Positions 48,418-59,513 of a stretch of 64,000 nt of DNA are shown piece after piece. How positions within the stretch are numbered: position 1 is the stretch's first letter; every line of letters starts with the position of its first letter. The stretch lies in the NCBI GenBank assembly GCA_963924555.1, contig OZ004585.1:2121488-2185487 (forward strand), given 5' to 3'. The DNA is from Crambe crambe. Lineage: Eukaryota; Porifera; Demospongiae; Poecilosclerida; Crambeidae. A program made the position numbers and the translations under genes. Under the pieces are notes generated by a model, which was given only the letters and a program-made list of their open reading frames with translations, was not told the DNA's origin and made no database searches.

Positions 48418-48835
48418 CATGCCAGTTCCATAGATTTTGCTGGTTTCATCATTCCATGGGTGGATTTGTTCCATGCCGGGTTCCACTGGTTCTGTAGGTT
48501 CTGCTATTTCCACTCCACATGTCCTAACTAGCACTACTATTTCAACTTCCCTAAGAGATCACCGTCTTCAAGACCACTTGTTCTTGGCCCATAGGTGGGC
48601 AGGTTTCACTATACATGTTGATGATTAAATACTGCAACCATAATCATGATTAATAATGTCACCTTGCTATCATAAAATGTAACAAACTGAAACCAAAGTT
48701 ACATATAGTCGCTGTGATAACAAAAATAGTTTCTTCAAGAAGTAGCTAGTCCAGCTTGCTAGCTAGCAACACAGCTTTGAGATCATCAAAAACTAAGTGC
48801 TGTTTAAGAACACAACGAAAATGTTATTAGCTCTC
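48418..48835 (+). promoter_or_regulatory. Conserved upstream block of receptor copy E
   Basis: Same element order as at 15226-15664, including CCACTCCACATGTCCTAACT, AACTGAAACCAAAGTTAC, TTCTTCAAGAAGTAGCTAGT and TTTAAGAACACAACGAAAAT. Confidence 0.45.
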
Positions 48836-50645
48836 ATGTACATGTACATGGCTATATTATTGTTACTTGGTTATGGTTGCTGTGTCATGCACAGAAGACT
48901 ACAGTCCAAGTTGTTCTTATGAATCAGGATTGAATATTCAACAGAATGCTTATGGCGATGGTTTCTTGTCCAATGACTCTGGAATGGAATGTCCTCCAGG
49001 ACTCTTTTGTAACAACAGGACATGTATGTGTGCTCACTATCATTATCCTTATGACAGCATCAAGTGTGATGAAGAAAAGGGCACTTCTGCAATCTTGGAT
49101 TGTTACTGTGCCACATTCGATGACAGCAAGAATGTAACTGAAATTGGTGCATGCATATAATACTGTAACATTAATAAGAGTGGTGATGATAATATGTACA
49201 AATCTCTTACATGGAATGACTCAATAATAACATGCTCATCATTCAACAGAGTTGGAACACTGTGTGGAAGATGTCAGCATGAACACTATCCCTTGGCATA
49301 CTCTTTTAACTTGACTTGTATCAAATGTTCTCACATTGGTTGGAACTGGGGTAGGTACATCATGGCAGCTTCCCACTAACACTATTCTGCTTCTTTGTTT
49401 TATTCTTTGAAATCAATGCTGTTACTAGTCACTTGCATCCAGTCATCTGGTGCAGTCAGGCTCTTTCAATGTCAGCTATGTCACAAATGCTGTTCTTACA
49501 TACAAGTTTGCAAAAAATACATGATATTCATAAAAACAACGCTTGCACTTTATGGACTATGGAACTTTGATTTCTTCAGGACATTTTACTCAGATATCTG
49601 TCTTGGGATAGGTTTTCTCCCGACCCTAGCTTTGGACTATGTTATTGCTGTGTGCCCTCTCCTCCTCATGGCTATCACCTACCTACTTGTAAAACTGTAT
49701 GACAAGAACTACAGAGTCATAGTTATCATGTGGAACCCATTTCGAGCTATATTTTTCCTTTTCAAGGAAAACTTTGACGTCCGAACATCAATGATTGATT
49801 CATGTGTTACTTTCTTTTATTAATCAAGTATCAAATTTCTCAGTGTGACATTTGACTTACTTGTCCCAACACCAGTATACGAACTCCACCAGGATGGCTA
49901 CAACTACACTCTTGGACTGTACTATTCAGGAGATATTGAATACTTAGGCAAAGAACATCTCCCATATGCTATCCTGGCCATAATTGTGTCAATAGTCTTT
50001 GTTGTCTTACCACTCACTGTTCTTGCTCTTTATCCTTTTGCTTTCTTCCAGAAGTTCCTGAATTGCATTCCTGTTTGCTGGCACATCTTGCACACCTTTA
50101 TGGATGCCTTTCAAGGTGTCTATAAAGATGGGACAGAATCAGGCACTAGAGATTGTCGATGGTTTGCAGCTGCCTTCTTCTTGGTATGAGTGATCAGTTT
50201 AGTGGTTTATGCATTCGCTCACAATATCATCTGCATCTATCTTGCTGCTGTCGTTCTCTTGCTTCTAGTTTTGCTGATAGTTAACGTGCAACCTTTCAAA
50301 GCTCCAGTTGCTCATTACTCAAAGATCAATGCCACTTTTTTCTCACTCCTTATCTTAGTGTGCATTGTTGTATGTGGTAAGGGTGTAGCAGGTATCAAAG
50401 CTCAACAATTTCTTCAAGTTTTTTTTGTACTTTTAACTTTTGCTGCCATCACTCCTCTTCTCTACACATTGCTATTGATTCTCCACTGGATATACTCACA
50501 TAGTGGATTAGGATCAAGGCTTGCTAGTAGTATGATCAGATTCAGGAGAAGAGGCTACAAATTGATAAATGGAGAGGAATCATGTGGCTCTATGGCTCAT
50601 GTATGTGATCATACCTCAAGTCGAAATTTGGCCACACTTTCATAA
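48836..50645 (+). pseudogene. Tandem receptor family copy E, broken
   Basis: ATG triplets at 48836, 48842 and 48848 open the usual MYMAILLLLG start, but a 2-bp loss (GGTTATGGTTGC) shifts the frame in the signal peptide. Further lesions: a shift after GAC in the ectodomain (stop ~49158), a 4-bp deletion in the first membrane segment (GCAGCTTCCCACTAAC, ~49370), a shift near 49822 and a TGA at 50187-50189 replacing the Arg of VRVMG. Long open stretches between them, including 50190-50645, show recent decay. It pairs with copy C. Confidence 0.85.
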
Positions 50646-51924
50646 TAAAGGAATGTCTACGTGGGTGTGTGTCTGTGTGTACTAAACTTTATTATAGCCA
50701 ATACACACGTAGTTAGTTCTTTGTTATATTATTTTCTTGGTGAGCATTGATTGCGTGACTTTCTGGCGTAACACTAAAGAGCATGTGGACCATGGCCTTG
50801 CTAAAGTAAATAATCAGATGCTCTGCCTCTTTTTTGAATTTGAAATCAATTCAATTAATTCCTGAATTGCATTCCTGTTCGCTGGGACATATTGCACACC
50901 TTTTTCAAGGTATCTATAAAGATGGGACAGCGCCAGGCACTAGAAATTGTCGATAGTTTGCAGCTGTCTTCTTCTTAGTAGGAGTCATGTGGTTTTGTGT
51001 CTCATGCATATGTGATTTACTTTCATTATTCATTAAAAAAATTTATTTATACTTTGGCAAAGTAATTTTAAGACTGTAGCTACAACCAACTACATGCTAT
51101 ACAGCTACTTATATCTATACCATTTCCATGACAGGGAGTTTTGTGGTGAGATCTTGTTACTGAACTGTTTTGAATGGTACACATCAACGACTAGTGCAGC
51201 TGCGACGATCAATCAGATTGCTTTCATGTGTGCAAGCTAGAGAGAAAATTGAGTTACTAGAGTTCAACAGAGATTAAATGTCCGAGACCTACGTATGAGG
51301 GTGTAAAGGGGATGGGATATTGATTAACTAAGTCTATAGGCACACAGTCATGGAATTATCAACATAAAGGGTCCAGCAAATCATTGTTGTGAAGTGAAAA
51401 TATTGCATGTGTACGTATATTCGCAGATGTGCTGTCATTATAGGATAGCAATCAATCTACAAATACTTACTGTATGCACTTGTGCCATTTTCTGGTTATC
51501 TTGAGTTGTTATCACTATGAAAAATAACAGGCCTGAAACCTTAAGGAAACCTGATAAGGAAATTCATAGAATACACAAGGTTATGGCATATTTCCTCGTT
51601 TCCTATTTAAAATGTCATAAAGTTATTATGTCATGCCCTTGCATATCCTACATACAAAAAATACATTGTGTTTTCTTCAAGTTTCTCTTGGAAACATAGG
51701 GGAAATCTCTTATTTTTCATTGTGTGTGAAGTGAAAATAATTGCTTAGCTAATTGTGTAGCTAGCTATTCAGTTTCCTCCATGGTGTGATGTTAAGTCAA
51801 TTCCATGATCACAATAATTATAAGTTTCCTCCATTACATGTTATAGAGCAACATATCGAATGAGATGTGGCAAGCTAGTGATCAGATGCCCTATCAGAAT
51901 CAAGTTTTTCCTCCATGGTTTACT
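50646..51924. repeat. 3' flank of copy E: receptor fragment and GTTTCCTCC repeats
   Basis: About 50850-51000 is a receptor fragment matching 17655-17815 with an internal 15-bp loss and GGA at the Arg/TGA position. About 51190-51920 holds the same repeats as 18440-19160. The order and spacing identify the segmental duplication. Confidence 0.7.
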
Positions 51925-52550
51925 GTCAAATTTCTCAGTGTGACATTTGACTTGCTTGTCTACAACTACGCTTTTGGACTGTATTACTGAGGGGACATTG
52001 AATACTTTGGCAAAGAACATCTCCCCTATGCTATCCTGGCCATAATTGTGTCAATGTTGTTGTCTTACCAGTCATAACTGTTCTTGTTCTCTATCCTTTT
52101 GGTTTCTTTCAGAAATTCCTGAATTGCATTCCTGTTAGCCAGCACATCTTGCACATTTTTATGGATGCCTTTCAAGGTGTCCATAAAGATGGGACAAAAT
52201 CATGTACTAGAGATTGTTGATGGTTACAGCTGTCTTCTTAGTATGAGTCATTGATTTTGTGGTTTATTCTTTGCTCATAATATCATCTTCTTCTATTTTG
52301 CTGCTATCATTCTCTTAATTCTAGTTTTGCTGATAGTTAATGTGAAGTTCCAGCTGCTCATTATTGATCAATGCTTAATACTTTCTTTGAGTTTTTAATG
52401 TACTTTTAATTTTTGCTGGCATTGTTCCTCTTATAAGATCAGATTCTGGAGAAGAGGCTATGAGTTGATAAATGGAGAGGAATCATGTGACTTATGGCTG
52501 ATGTACATGATCATAACTCAAGTGGAAATTTGGCCATATTTTCTCGATAA
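51925..52550 (+). pseudogene. Receptor relic F
   Basis: This starts at VKFLSVTFDLLV and carries many indels, including loss of the PTPVYELHQDG region, a TGA at 52244-52246 at the conserved Arg position, and collapse of the KINATFF and penultimate membrane regions. It ends like copy D. It has no LTR and is the empty-site counterpart of relic D. Confidence 0.8.
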
Positions 52551-52642
52551 AGGAGTGTGTGTGTGCATGTGTGTGTGTTTGTCAAACGTGTAGGTACGTA
52601 CGTACAGTATAATTTTTATACCTTCATTATTCATTTTTAAAG

Positions 52643-53056
52643 GAAAGCTTCATCATTCCATGGATTTCACAATTTGTTCCATGGGTTCCACTGGTTCTGT
52701 AGGTTCTGCTGTTTCCACTTCACATGTCCTATAACAGCACTATATTAAACTTCCCTAAGAGATCACCGTCTTAGAGACCATTGTTCCTGGCCCATAAGTG
52801 GGTACAATACACGCAAGTGTTTTACTGTACATGTCGATACTGCATGTTTGCATAATTTATTACTCATTGTCATCTTGCTATAGCTACATTTTCATAAATG
52901 CAACAAACTGAAACCAAAGTTATGATAACAAAAATAGTTTCTTCAAGAAGTAGCTAGCTAGTCCAGCTTGCTAGCTAGCAACACACAGTTTTGAGATCAT
53001 TAAATAACTAAGTGCTGTTTAAGAACACAAAGAAAAAGTTATTAGCTCTCATATAC
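52643..53056 (+). promoter_or_regulatory. Conserved upstream block of receptor copy G
   Basis: Same order as at 15226-15664: GGGTTCCACTGGTTCTGTAG, CCACTTCACATGTCCT, AAACTGAAACCAAAGTTATG, TTCTTCAAGAAGTAGCTAGC and TTTAAGAACACAAAGAAAAA before the start. Confidence 0.45.
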
Positions 53057-54873
53057 ATGTACATGGCTATATTATTGTTACTTGGTTATATGGTTGCTGT
53101 TGCTTGCACAGAAGACTATAGTCAAAGTTGTTCTTATAAATCAGGATTGGATATTCAACAGAATGCTTATGGCGATGGTTTCTTGTCCAATGACTCTGGA
53201 ATGGAATGTCCTCCAGGACTCTTTTGTAACAACAGGACATGTAAGTGTGCTCACTATCATTATCCTTATGACAGCATCAAGTGTGATGAAGAAAAGGGCA
53301 CTTCTGCCATCTTGGATTGCTACTGTGCCACATTTGATGAAGGCAAGACCGTAACTCGAGTTGGTGCATGCATGTTTAACTGTAATAATAATAAGAGTGG
53401 TGATGATAATGTGTATAACTCACTTACACAGAATGACTCTATAATGACATGCTCATCATTCAACAGAGCTGGAGCACTATGTGGACAATGTCTGCCTGAA
53501 CACTATTCCTTGGCATACTCTTTTAACTTGACTTGTATCAAATGTTCTCACGTTGGCTGGAACTGGTGTAGGTACATCGTGGCAGCTTATCTCCCACTAA
53601 CGCTGTTCTGTTTCTTTGTTTTATTCTTTGAAATCAATGCTGTTACTAGTCACTTGCATCCAGTCATCTGGTGCAGTCAGGCTATTTCAATGTCAGCTAT
53701 GTCACGAATGCTGTTCTTACATACAAGTTTTCAAAAACACCCTATATATCTGATAATTATAAAGATAACACTTGCACTTTATGGAGTATGGAACTTTGAT
53801 TTCTTTAGGACATTTTACTCAGATATCTGTCTTGGAATAGGTTTTCTCCCCACCCTAGCTTTGGACTATGTCATTGCTGTGTACCCTCTCCTCCTCATGG
53901 CTATCACCTACCTACTTGTAAACCTGTATGACAAGAACTATAGATTCGTTATTGCCATATGGAAGCCATTTCAAGCAATATTTTTTATTTTCAAGAAAAA
54001 ATTTAACATCCGAACGTCCATGATTGACTCGTGTGTTACTTTCTTTTATTTATCAAGTGTAAAATTTCTCAGTGTGACATTTGACCTACTTGTCCCAACA
54101 CCAGTATACGAACTCCACCAGGACGGCTACAACTACACTTTTGGACTGTACTATTCAGGGGACATTGAATACTTTGGCAAAGAACATCTCCCCTATGCTA
54201 TCCTGGCCATAATTGTGTCAATAATCTTCGTTGTCTTACCACTCACTGTTCTTGCTCTCTATCCTTTTGCTTTCTTCCAGTGAATTGCATTCCTGTTCGC
54301 TGGCACATCTTGCACACCTTTATGGATGCCTTTCAAGGTGTCTATAAAGATGGGACAGAACCAGGCACTAGAGATTGGCGATGGTTTGCAGCTGTCTTCT
54401 TCCTACTACGAGTCATGGGTTTTGTGATTTATGCTTTTGCTCACAATATCACCTTCTTCTATATTGCTGCTATCTTGCTCATACTTCTAGTTTTGCTGAT
54501 AGTTAACATGCAGCCTTTCAAAGCTCCAGTTGCTCATTACTCAAAGATCAATGCCACTTTTTTCTCACTCCTTATAATTATATACATTGTTGTATGTGGT
54601 TTGGATGTAGCAAGTATCAAAGTTCAACAATTTCTTCAAGTTTTTTATGTACTTCTGATTTTTGCTACTATCATTCCTCTTCTCTATACATTGCTAATGA
54701 TTCTCCACTGGATCTACTCACATAGTGGATTAGGATCAAGGCTTGCTAGTAAGATCAGATCCGGGAGAAGAGGCTACAACTCCATAAGTAGAAATGGAAA
54801 GGAATCATGTGACTCTATGGCTCATGTACGTGATCATCATTCAAGTGGTAGTTTGGCAACATTAACACAATAA
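53057..54873 (+). pseudogene. Near-intact tandem receptor copy G with one 7-bp deletion
   Basis: ATG 53057 gives the conserved MYMAILLLLGYMVAVA. The frame is open through the ectodomain and the first five hydrophobic segments to FAFFQ, where loss of AAGTTCC (TTCCAGTGAATTGC, 54278-54286) creates an immediate stop. The remaining ~195 codons (54280-54873) are open and end RDHHSSGSLATLTQ. This is the only disabling change seen, so it could be a recent null allele or an assembly error. CGATGG(TGT to TGG) also changes RDCRWF to RDWRWF. Confidence 0.8.
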
Positions 54874-56090
54874 AGGAATTGTGTGTATTGAGTAGATGAT
54901 GGCTAGGTATTGCTCTTTAGCTCTTTGTTATCATACTTATTATTATTGGTGAGATCACGGGTTTGATTAATGAGACTTTGGACAATGATCATGTGACTCT
55001 GACATAACCTAAGGGCACATGCACAATAACTTAGCTGGTTCTTCTAGCTAGTTCCATCAGTTCTGTTCCATTGGTTCCTATGGTACCAGCAAACTATTAA
55101 TGAACCAGCAGAACCTACAGAACCTGTGGAACCCATGAAACCAATGGAACTAGCAGACCCATGGTACCACATAACCAGTGGAACCCAGGAACCCATGGAT
55201 TGAACCAGCAGTACCCATGGAACCCAAGGAACTCATAGAACAGAAGTAATGGAACCCATGTAACAAGAAGAATCCAAGGAACCAGCGAACCTATGGAACC
55301 AGCGGAACCCATGGAACCAGCAGAATCCATGGAACCACCAGAACCCATGGAACCAGTGGAACCCATGGAACCAGTAGTCAGCCACACCCCAAGTGCAAAG
55401 CACGAGGGGGAGAATCAGGTAACGATACTTTGAGTTGTCAGATAGGAATTTCCACGGTCAGCTCGTGGTCATGGCAGTAAGTAATAAAACAACATGTGGT
55501 TATATGCTGCAGTGTAATATAATAAAATGATTGTTTATCTGCTATGATTGTGGAAAAGAAGTATGACAGGACTGTCAGAAAAATGGCTGGCCTTTTAGCA
55601 CCTCAATGATGAGCTTGCATACGTGATTGGAATTCTAAATAAAGTGATCTGATTGGTCCCACAACTATTGTTGCGGCTGCACAAGTCGTGTATGCTTAGA
55701 AGTCCAAACCAGAGGGAAATATGGTAAAGGGTTGGCTATGCCAGACTAGTGGAACCCATGAAACCCATGGAACTGGCATAGAAGTTTGTATTTTAGTTTA
55801 AAATATCAATTTCATAACATACTGAAAGTAGCTATAGCTAATGATAATAAAAGTTTCTTCAAGTTTTGGCTAGGGCTAGGGCTATAAGCCATGGAAAATG
55901 TGGAGCCCATGTCACATGATATTCCACTAGCTATATCCTAATAAAACTACCTCCCTAAGAGATTACCATTCTTGTTCCTGACCCATATATATGTAGGTGG
56001 GCACAGTAAGCAGGCTTCACTTACACATGTTGATGATTAAAATACTAATTATGTTTGTATGATAGCAACAGTTTCATAAATATACCTTAA
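54874..56090. other. Spacer between copy G and nested elements
   Basis: About 55075-55385 is a dense TGGAACCCA / TGGAACCAG repeat (about 24 units of ~12 bp). About 55980-56080 matches part of the receptor upstream block (CCCATATATATGTAGGTGGG, ACATGTTGATGATTAAAATA). Nothing else recognised. Confidence 0.5.
55075..55385. repeat. TGGAACCCA / TGGAACCAG 12-bp repeat
   Basis: Longest and most regular tract of this repeat in the window, most regular at 55265-55380 (CCCATGGAACCAGTGGAACC). Confidence 0.8.
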
Positions 56091-56611
56091 GGTGGGTATT
56101 ATTGGCGGCTACTAATTTTAGCGTTTTAAGGGGATACTGTATTTGGTAGTCTCGCGGGCCCGACCCTTTACCAACCGCGAGGTAAAGGGTCGGGCCGCGA
56201 GACTATGTATTTGGTGGGTATTAATTTTAGCTATTTTGAGCTTTGTAATAGCTATATTTAAATGTATAGTTTCGTATGAAGTTGCTTCAAGAATATCAGG
56301 CATGAACATTATTGTGTCAGTAACTATCTAGTTTTTGTAGATTGAACAAAAAGGATCTTCACTGGGAATAGTGATACTTCAATCTATCACACCTGTCACT
56401 CCTACTGCTTCCTGCCTTTTTCCACCCTACTGCTTCTTGAGTCCATGAAATCAGAAGTATCTGAAACAGACACTGATGAAGATAATAGCGATCTAGCTAG
56501 CTGCCAGGACACTCAAACAGTTCAATATTACTTCTAATTATACGACATTTTATTATTAGCGCGTGCTTATATTAGCGGCCTACTCGCTAAATTCGCAAGT
56601 CGGTACCCACC
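56091..56611. mobile_element. 521-bp TTAA-flanked non-autonomous element
   Basis: The ends GGTGGGTA and TACCCACC are bordered by TTAA (56087-56090 and 56612-56615). Subterminal inverted similarity continues (GGCGGCTACTAATTTTAGC versus GCTAAATTCG...). There is no transposase. A small fold-back (56146-56206) is nested inside. Confidence 0.7.
56146..56206. repeat. ~25-bp-arm inverted repeat, possible miniature insertion
   Basis: AGTCTCGCGGGCCCGACCCT and AGGGTCGGGCCGCGAGACT (one extra base) flank a short loop, bordered by TA on both sides. GC content is far above the surroundings. Confidence 0.7.
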
Positions 56612-56616
56612 TTAAG

Positions 56617-57210
56617 CATAGGCGGAGGAACCATGGGGGCAGTGGGGGCATTTGCCCCCGTACAAAATACAGGTGTGATATATTAATACATTTATGCATA
56701 TGGCTACATAAAAAGAGAGAAAAAAAAAAAAGACCAGGAACAAGTAAGGGAAAAAACATTTCCGTGAAATGGAAAAAAATGTAGGGACGACCATTGCTCA
56801 AAAAGTAAGGTAGGGAGTGGAAATGGATCAATCTTTGTTCTGTAGTATATCCAGCTAACAATCCCTACATAATTATACGTACACTATAATCTTAAGCTAC
56901 GTACCCGATGTATATGTAGGGATTGTTGGCTGGATATACAGAACAAAGATTGATCCCATTTCCACTCCCTACCCTTGTTTCCTTACTTTTTTGAGTAATG
57001 GTCATCCCTACATTTTTTTTTATTTTTTTTTTCATTTCATGGAAAAAATTTTTTTTGTTATTTGGCTTTTTGTAGTCTGAAATGGGCATCCAGTATTCAA
57101 TAATACTCAAAGCTTCCCGCACTCTCCCCCTCGCAGCGGCCTCTGGCCGCGCGTTATGGAAACCTTGTTAGTATTGCCCCCATACTCAAAATCATCTTCC
57201 TCCGCCTATG
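56617..57210. mobile_element. 594-bp fold-back element with TTAAG direct repeats
   Basis: The ends CATAGGCGGAGGA and TCCTCCGCCTATG are perfect inverted repeats. TTAAG flanks both sides (56612-56616 and 57211-57215). Long internal arms pair (GGATCAATCTTTGTTCTGTA / TACAGAACAAAGATTGATCC). No gene. It abuts the previous element, so the two share the TTAA between them. Confidence 0.8.
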
Positions 57211-57288
57211 TTAAGGTAACCTCAGTTGCTGTAATAGCACAAATAGAAGAACTAATAAGTAGTCCAGCTGGCTATCATGTGCACTTCC

Positions 57289-57689
57289 ATTCCATAGGTT
57301 CTGTTCGTTCCATCATTCCATGGATTCATGATTTGTCCAACTGGTTCTGTTGTTTCCACTCCACATGTCCTATATAACAGCACTATAGCTACTAACTATT
57401 TCAACTTCCCTAAGAGATAACCGTCTTCAAGACCATTTTGTTCCTGGCCCATTGGTGGACACAGTAAGCAGGTTTTACTTACTGTGCATATATGTTGATG
57501 ACTAAAATACTACAGCCATATTATGTTTGTTTGATAATAAAAAATAACAAACTGAAACCAAAGTTACGTAAGAATGGTTTCTTCAAGAAGTAGTCCAGCT
57601 TGCTAGCTAGCAACACACAGTTTTGAGATCATTAAAAACTAAGTGCTGTTCAAGAACACATGCGTATTGCTTATAGCTACGTAGCTCTC
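57289..57689 (+). promoter_or_regulatory. Conserved upstream block of receptor copy H
   Basis: Same order as other copies: CCACTCCACATGTCCT, AACTTCCCTAAGAGATAACC, AACTGAAACCAAAGTTACGT, TTCTTCAAGAAGTAGTCCAG, TTGAGATCATTAAAAACTAA and GTTCAAGAACACATG. This copy lies before an intact gene, which makes it the best candidate for a working promoter. Confidence 0.5.
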
Positions 57690-59513
57690 ATGTACATGGC
57701 TACATTATTGTTACTTGGTTATATGGTTGCTGTTGCATGCACAGAAGACTACAGTCAAAGTTGTTCTTATGAATCAGGATTGAATATTCAACAGAATGCT
57801 TATAGTGATGGTTCCTTGTCCAATGACTCTGGAATGGAGTGTCCTCCAGGACTCTTTTGCAACAACAGGACATGTAAGTGTGCTCACTATCATTATCCTT
57901 ATGACAGCATCAAGTGTGATGAAGAAAAGGGCACTTCTGCAATCTTGGATTGTTACTGTGCCACATTCGATGACAGCAAGAATGTAACTGAAATTGGTGC
58001 ATGCATATATAACTGTAACATTAATAAGAGTGGTGATGATAATATGTACAAATCTCTTACATGGAATGACTCAATAATAACATGCTCATCATTCAACAGA
58101 GCTGGAACACTGTGTGGAAGATGTCAGCATGAACACTATCCCTTGGCATACTCTTTTAACTTGACTTGTATCAAATGTTCTCACATTAGTTGGAACTGGG
58201 GTAGGTACATCATGGCAGCTTATCTCCCACTAACACTGTTCTGTTTCTTTGTTTTATTCTTTGAAATCAATGCTGTTACTAGTCACTTGCATCCAGTCAT
58301 CTGGTGCAGTCAGACGATTTCAATGTCAGCTATGTCACGAATGCTGTTCTTACATACCAGTTTGCAAAAACACCCTATATATATGATAATCATAAAGATA
58401 ACATTTTCACTTTATGGAGTATGGAACTTTGATTTCTTTAGAACATTTTACTCAGATATCTGTCTTGGAATAGGTTTTCTCCCCACTCTAGCTTTGGACT
58501 ATGTCATTGCTGTGTACCCTCTCCTCCTCATGGCTATCACCTATCATCTTGTAAAACTGTATGATAAGAACTACAGAGTTATCGTAATCATGTGGAAGCC
58601 ATTTCGAGCATTATTTTTCCTTTTTAAAAAAAACTTTGATGTCCAAACGTCCATGATTGACTCATGTGTTACTTTCTTTTATTTATCCAGTGTCAAATTT
58701 CTCAGTGTGACATTTGACTTAATTGTCCCAACACCAGTATATGAACTCCACCAGGATGGCTACAACTACACTTTTGGACTGTACTATTCAGGGGACATTG
58801 AATACTTTGGCAAAGAACATCTCCCCTATGCTATCCTGGCCATGATTGTGTCAATAATCTTTACTGTCTTACCGCTCACTGTTCTCGCTCTCTATCCTTT
58901 TGCTTTCTTCCAGAAGTTCCTGAATTGCATTCCTGTTCACTGGCACATCTTGCACACTTTTATGGATGCCTTTCAAGGTGTCTATAAAGATGGGACAGAA
59001 CCAGGCACTAGAGATTGTCGATGGTTTGCAGCTGTCTTCTTCTTAGTACGAGTCATGGGTTTTGTGGTTTATGCTTTTGCTCATAATATCATCTTCTTCT
59101 ATATTGCTGCTGTCGTTCTCTTACTCCTGGTTTTACTGATAGTTAATGTGCAACCTTTCAAAGCTCCAGTTGCTCATTACTCAAAGATCAATGCCACTTT
59201 TTTCTCACTCCTTATCTTTATGTACATTTCTGTATGTGGTAAGGATATAGCAGGTATCAAAGTGCAACAATATCTTCAAGTTTTTTATGTACTTTTAACT
59301 TTTGCTGGTATCACTACTCTTGTTTACACATTTCTATTGATTCTCTACTGGATCTACTCACATAGTGGATTGGGATCGAAGCTTGCTAGTATGATCAGAT
59401 CCAGGAGAAGAGGCTACGACTCGATAAATAGAAATGGAGAGGAATCATGTGACTTTATGGCTCATATACATGATCATAATTCAAGTCGAAATTTGGCCAC
59501 ACTTTCACAATAA
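57690..59513 (+). CDS. Intact Cys-rich multi-pass membrane receptor-like protein (copy H, 607 aa)
   Basis: Start ATG 57690 (MYMATLLLLGYM) is chosen because it matches the conserved start of other copies. An in-frame ATG at 57660 would add ten residues before the signal peptide and is less likely. The full frame has the same layout as copy B: signal peptide, ectodomain with ECPPGLFCNNRTCKC and FNRAGTLCGRC, about nine hydrophobic segments, YSGDIEYFGKEHLPYA, FMDAFQGVYKDGTEPG, VRVMG with Arg intact, and the HDHNSSRNLATLSQ end. It differs from B mostly in the ectodomain (ESGLNIQQNAYSDGSLSND, SKNVTEIGACIYNCNINKSG) and near the last membrane segments. Function unknown, as for B. Confidence 0.85.
   Translation: MYMATLLLLGYMVAVACTEDYSQSCSYESGLNIQQNAYSDGSLSNDSGMECPPGLFCNNRTCKCAHYHYPYDSIKCDEEKGTSAILDCYCATFDDSKNVTEIGACIYNCNINKSGDDNMYKSLTWNDSIITCSSFNRAGTLCGRCQHEHYPLAYSFNLTCIKCSHISWNWGRYIMAAYLPLTLFCFFVLFFEINAVTSHLHPVIWCSQTISMSAMSRMLFLHTSLQKHPIYMIIIKITFSLYGVWNFDFFRTFYSDICLGIGFLPTLALDYVIAVYPLLLMAITYHLVKLYDKNYRVIVIMWKPFRALFFLFKKNFDVQTSMIDSCVTFFYLSSVKFLSVTFDLIVPTPVYELHQDGYNYTFGLYYSGDIEYFGKEHLPYAILAMIVSIIFTVLPLTVLALYPFAFFQKFLNCIPVHWHILHTFMDAFQGVYKDGTEPGTRDCRWFAAVFFLVRVMGFVVYAFAHNIIFFYIAAVVLLLLVLLIVNVQPFKAPVAHYSKINATFFSLLIFMYISVCGKDIAGIKVQQYLQVFYVLLTFAGITTLVYTFLLILYWIYSHSGLGSKLASMIRSRRRGYDSINRNGEESCDFMAHIHDHNSSRNLATLSQ

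Noticed and set aside
57660-57689. Upstream ATG 57660 as start of copy H
   Set aside because: It adds ten residues before a normal signal peptide, is absent from other copies, and the conserved MYMA start is at 57690.
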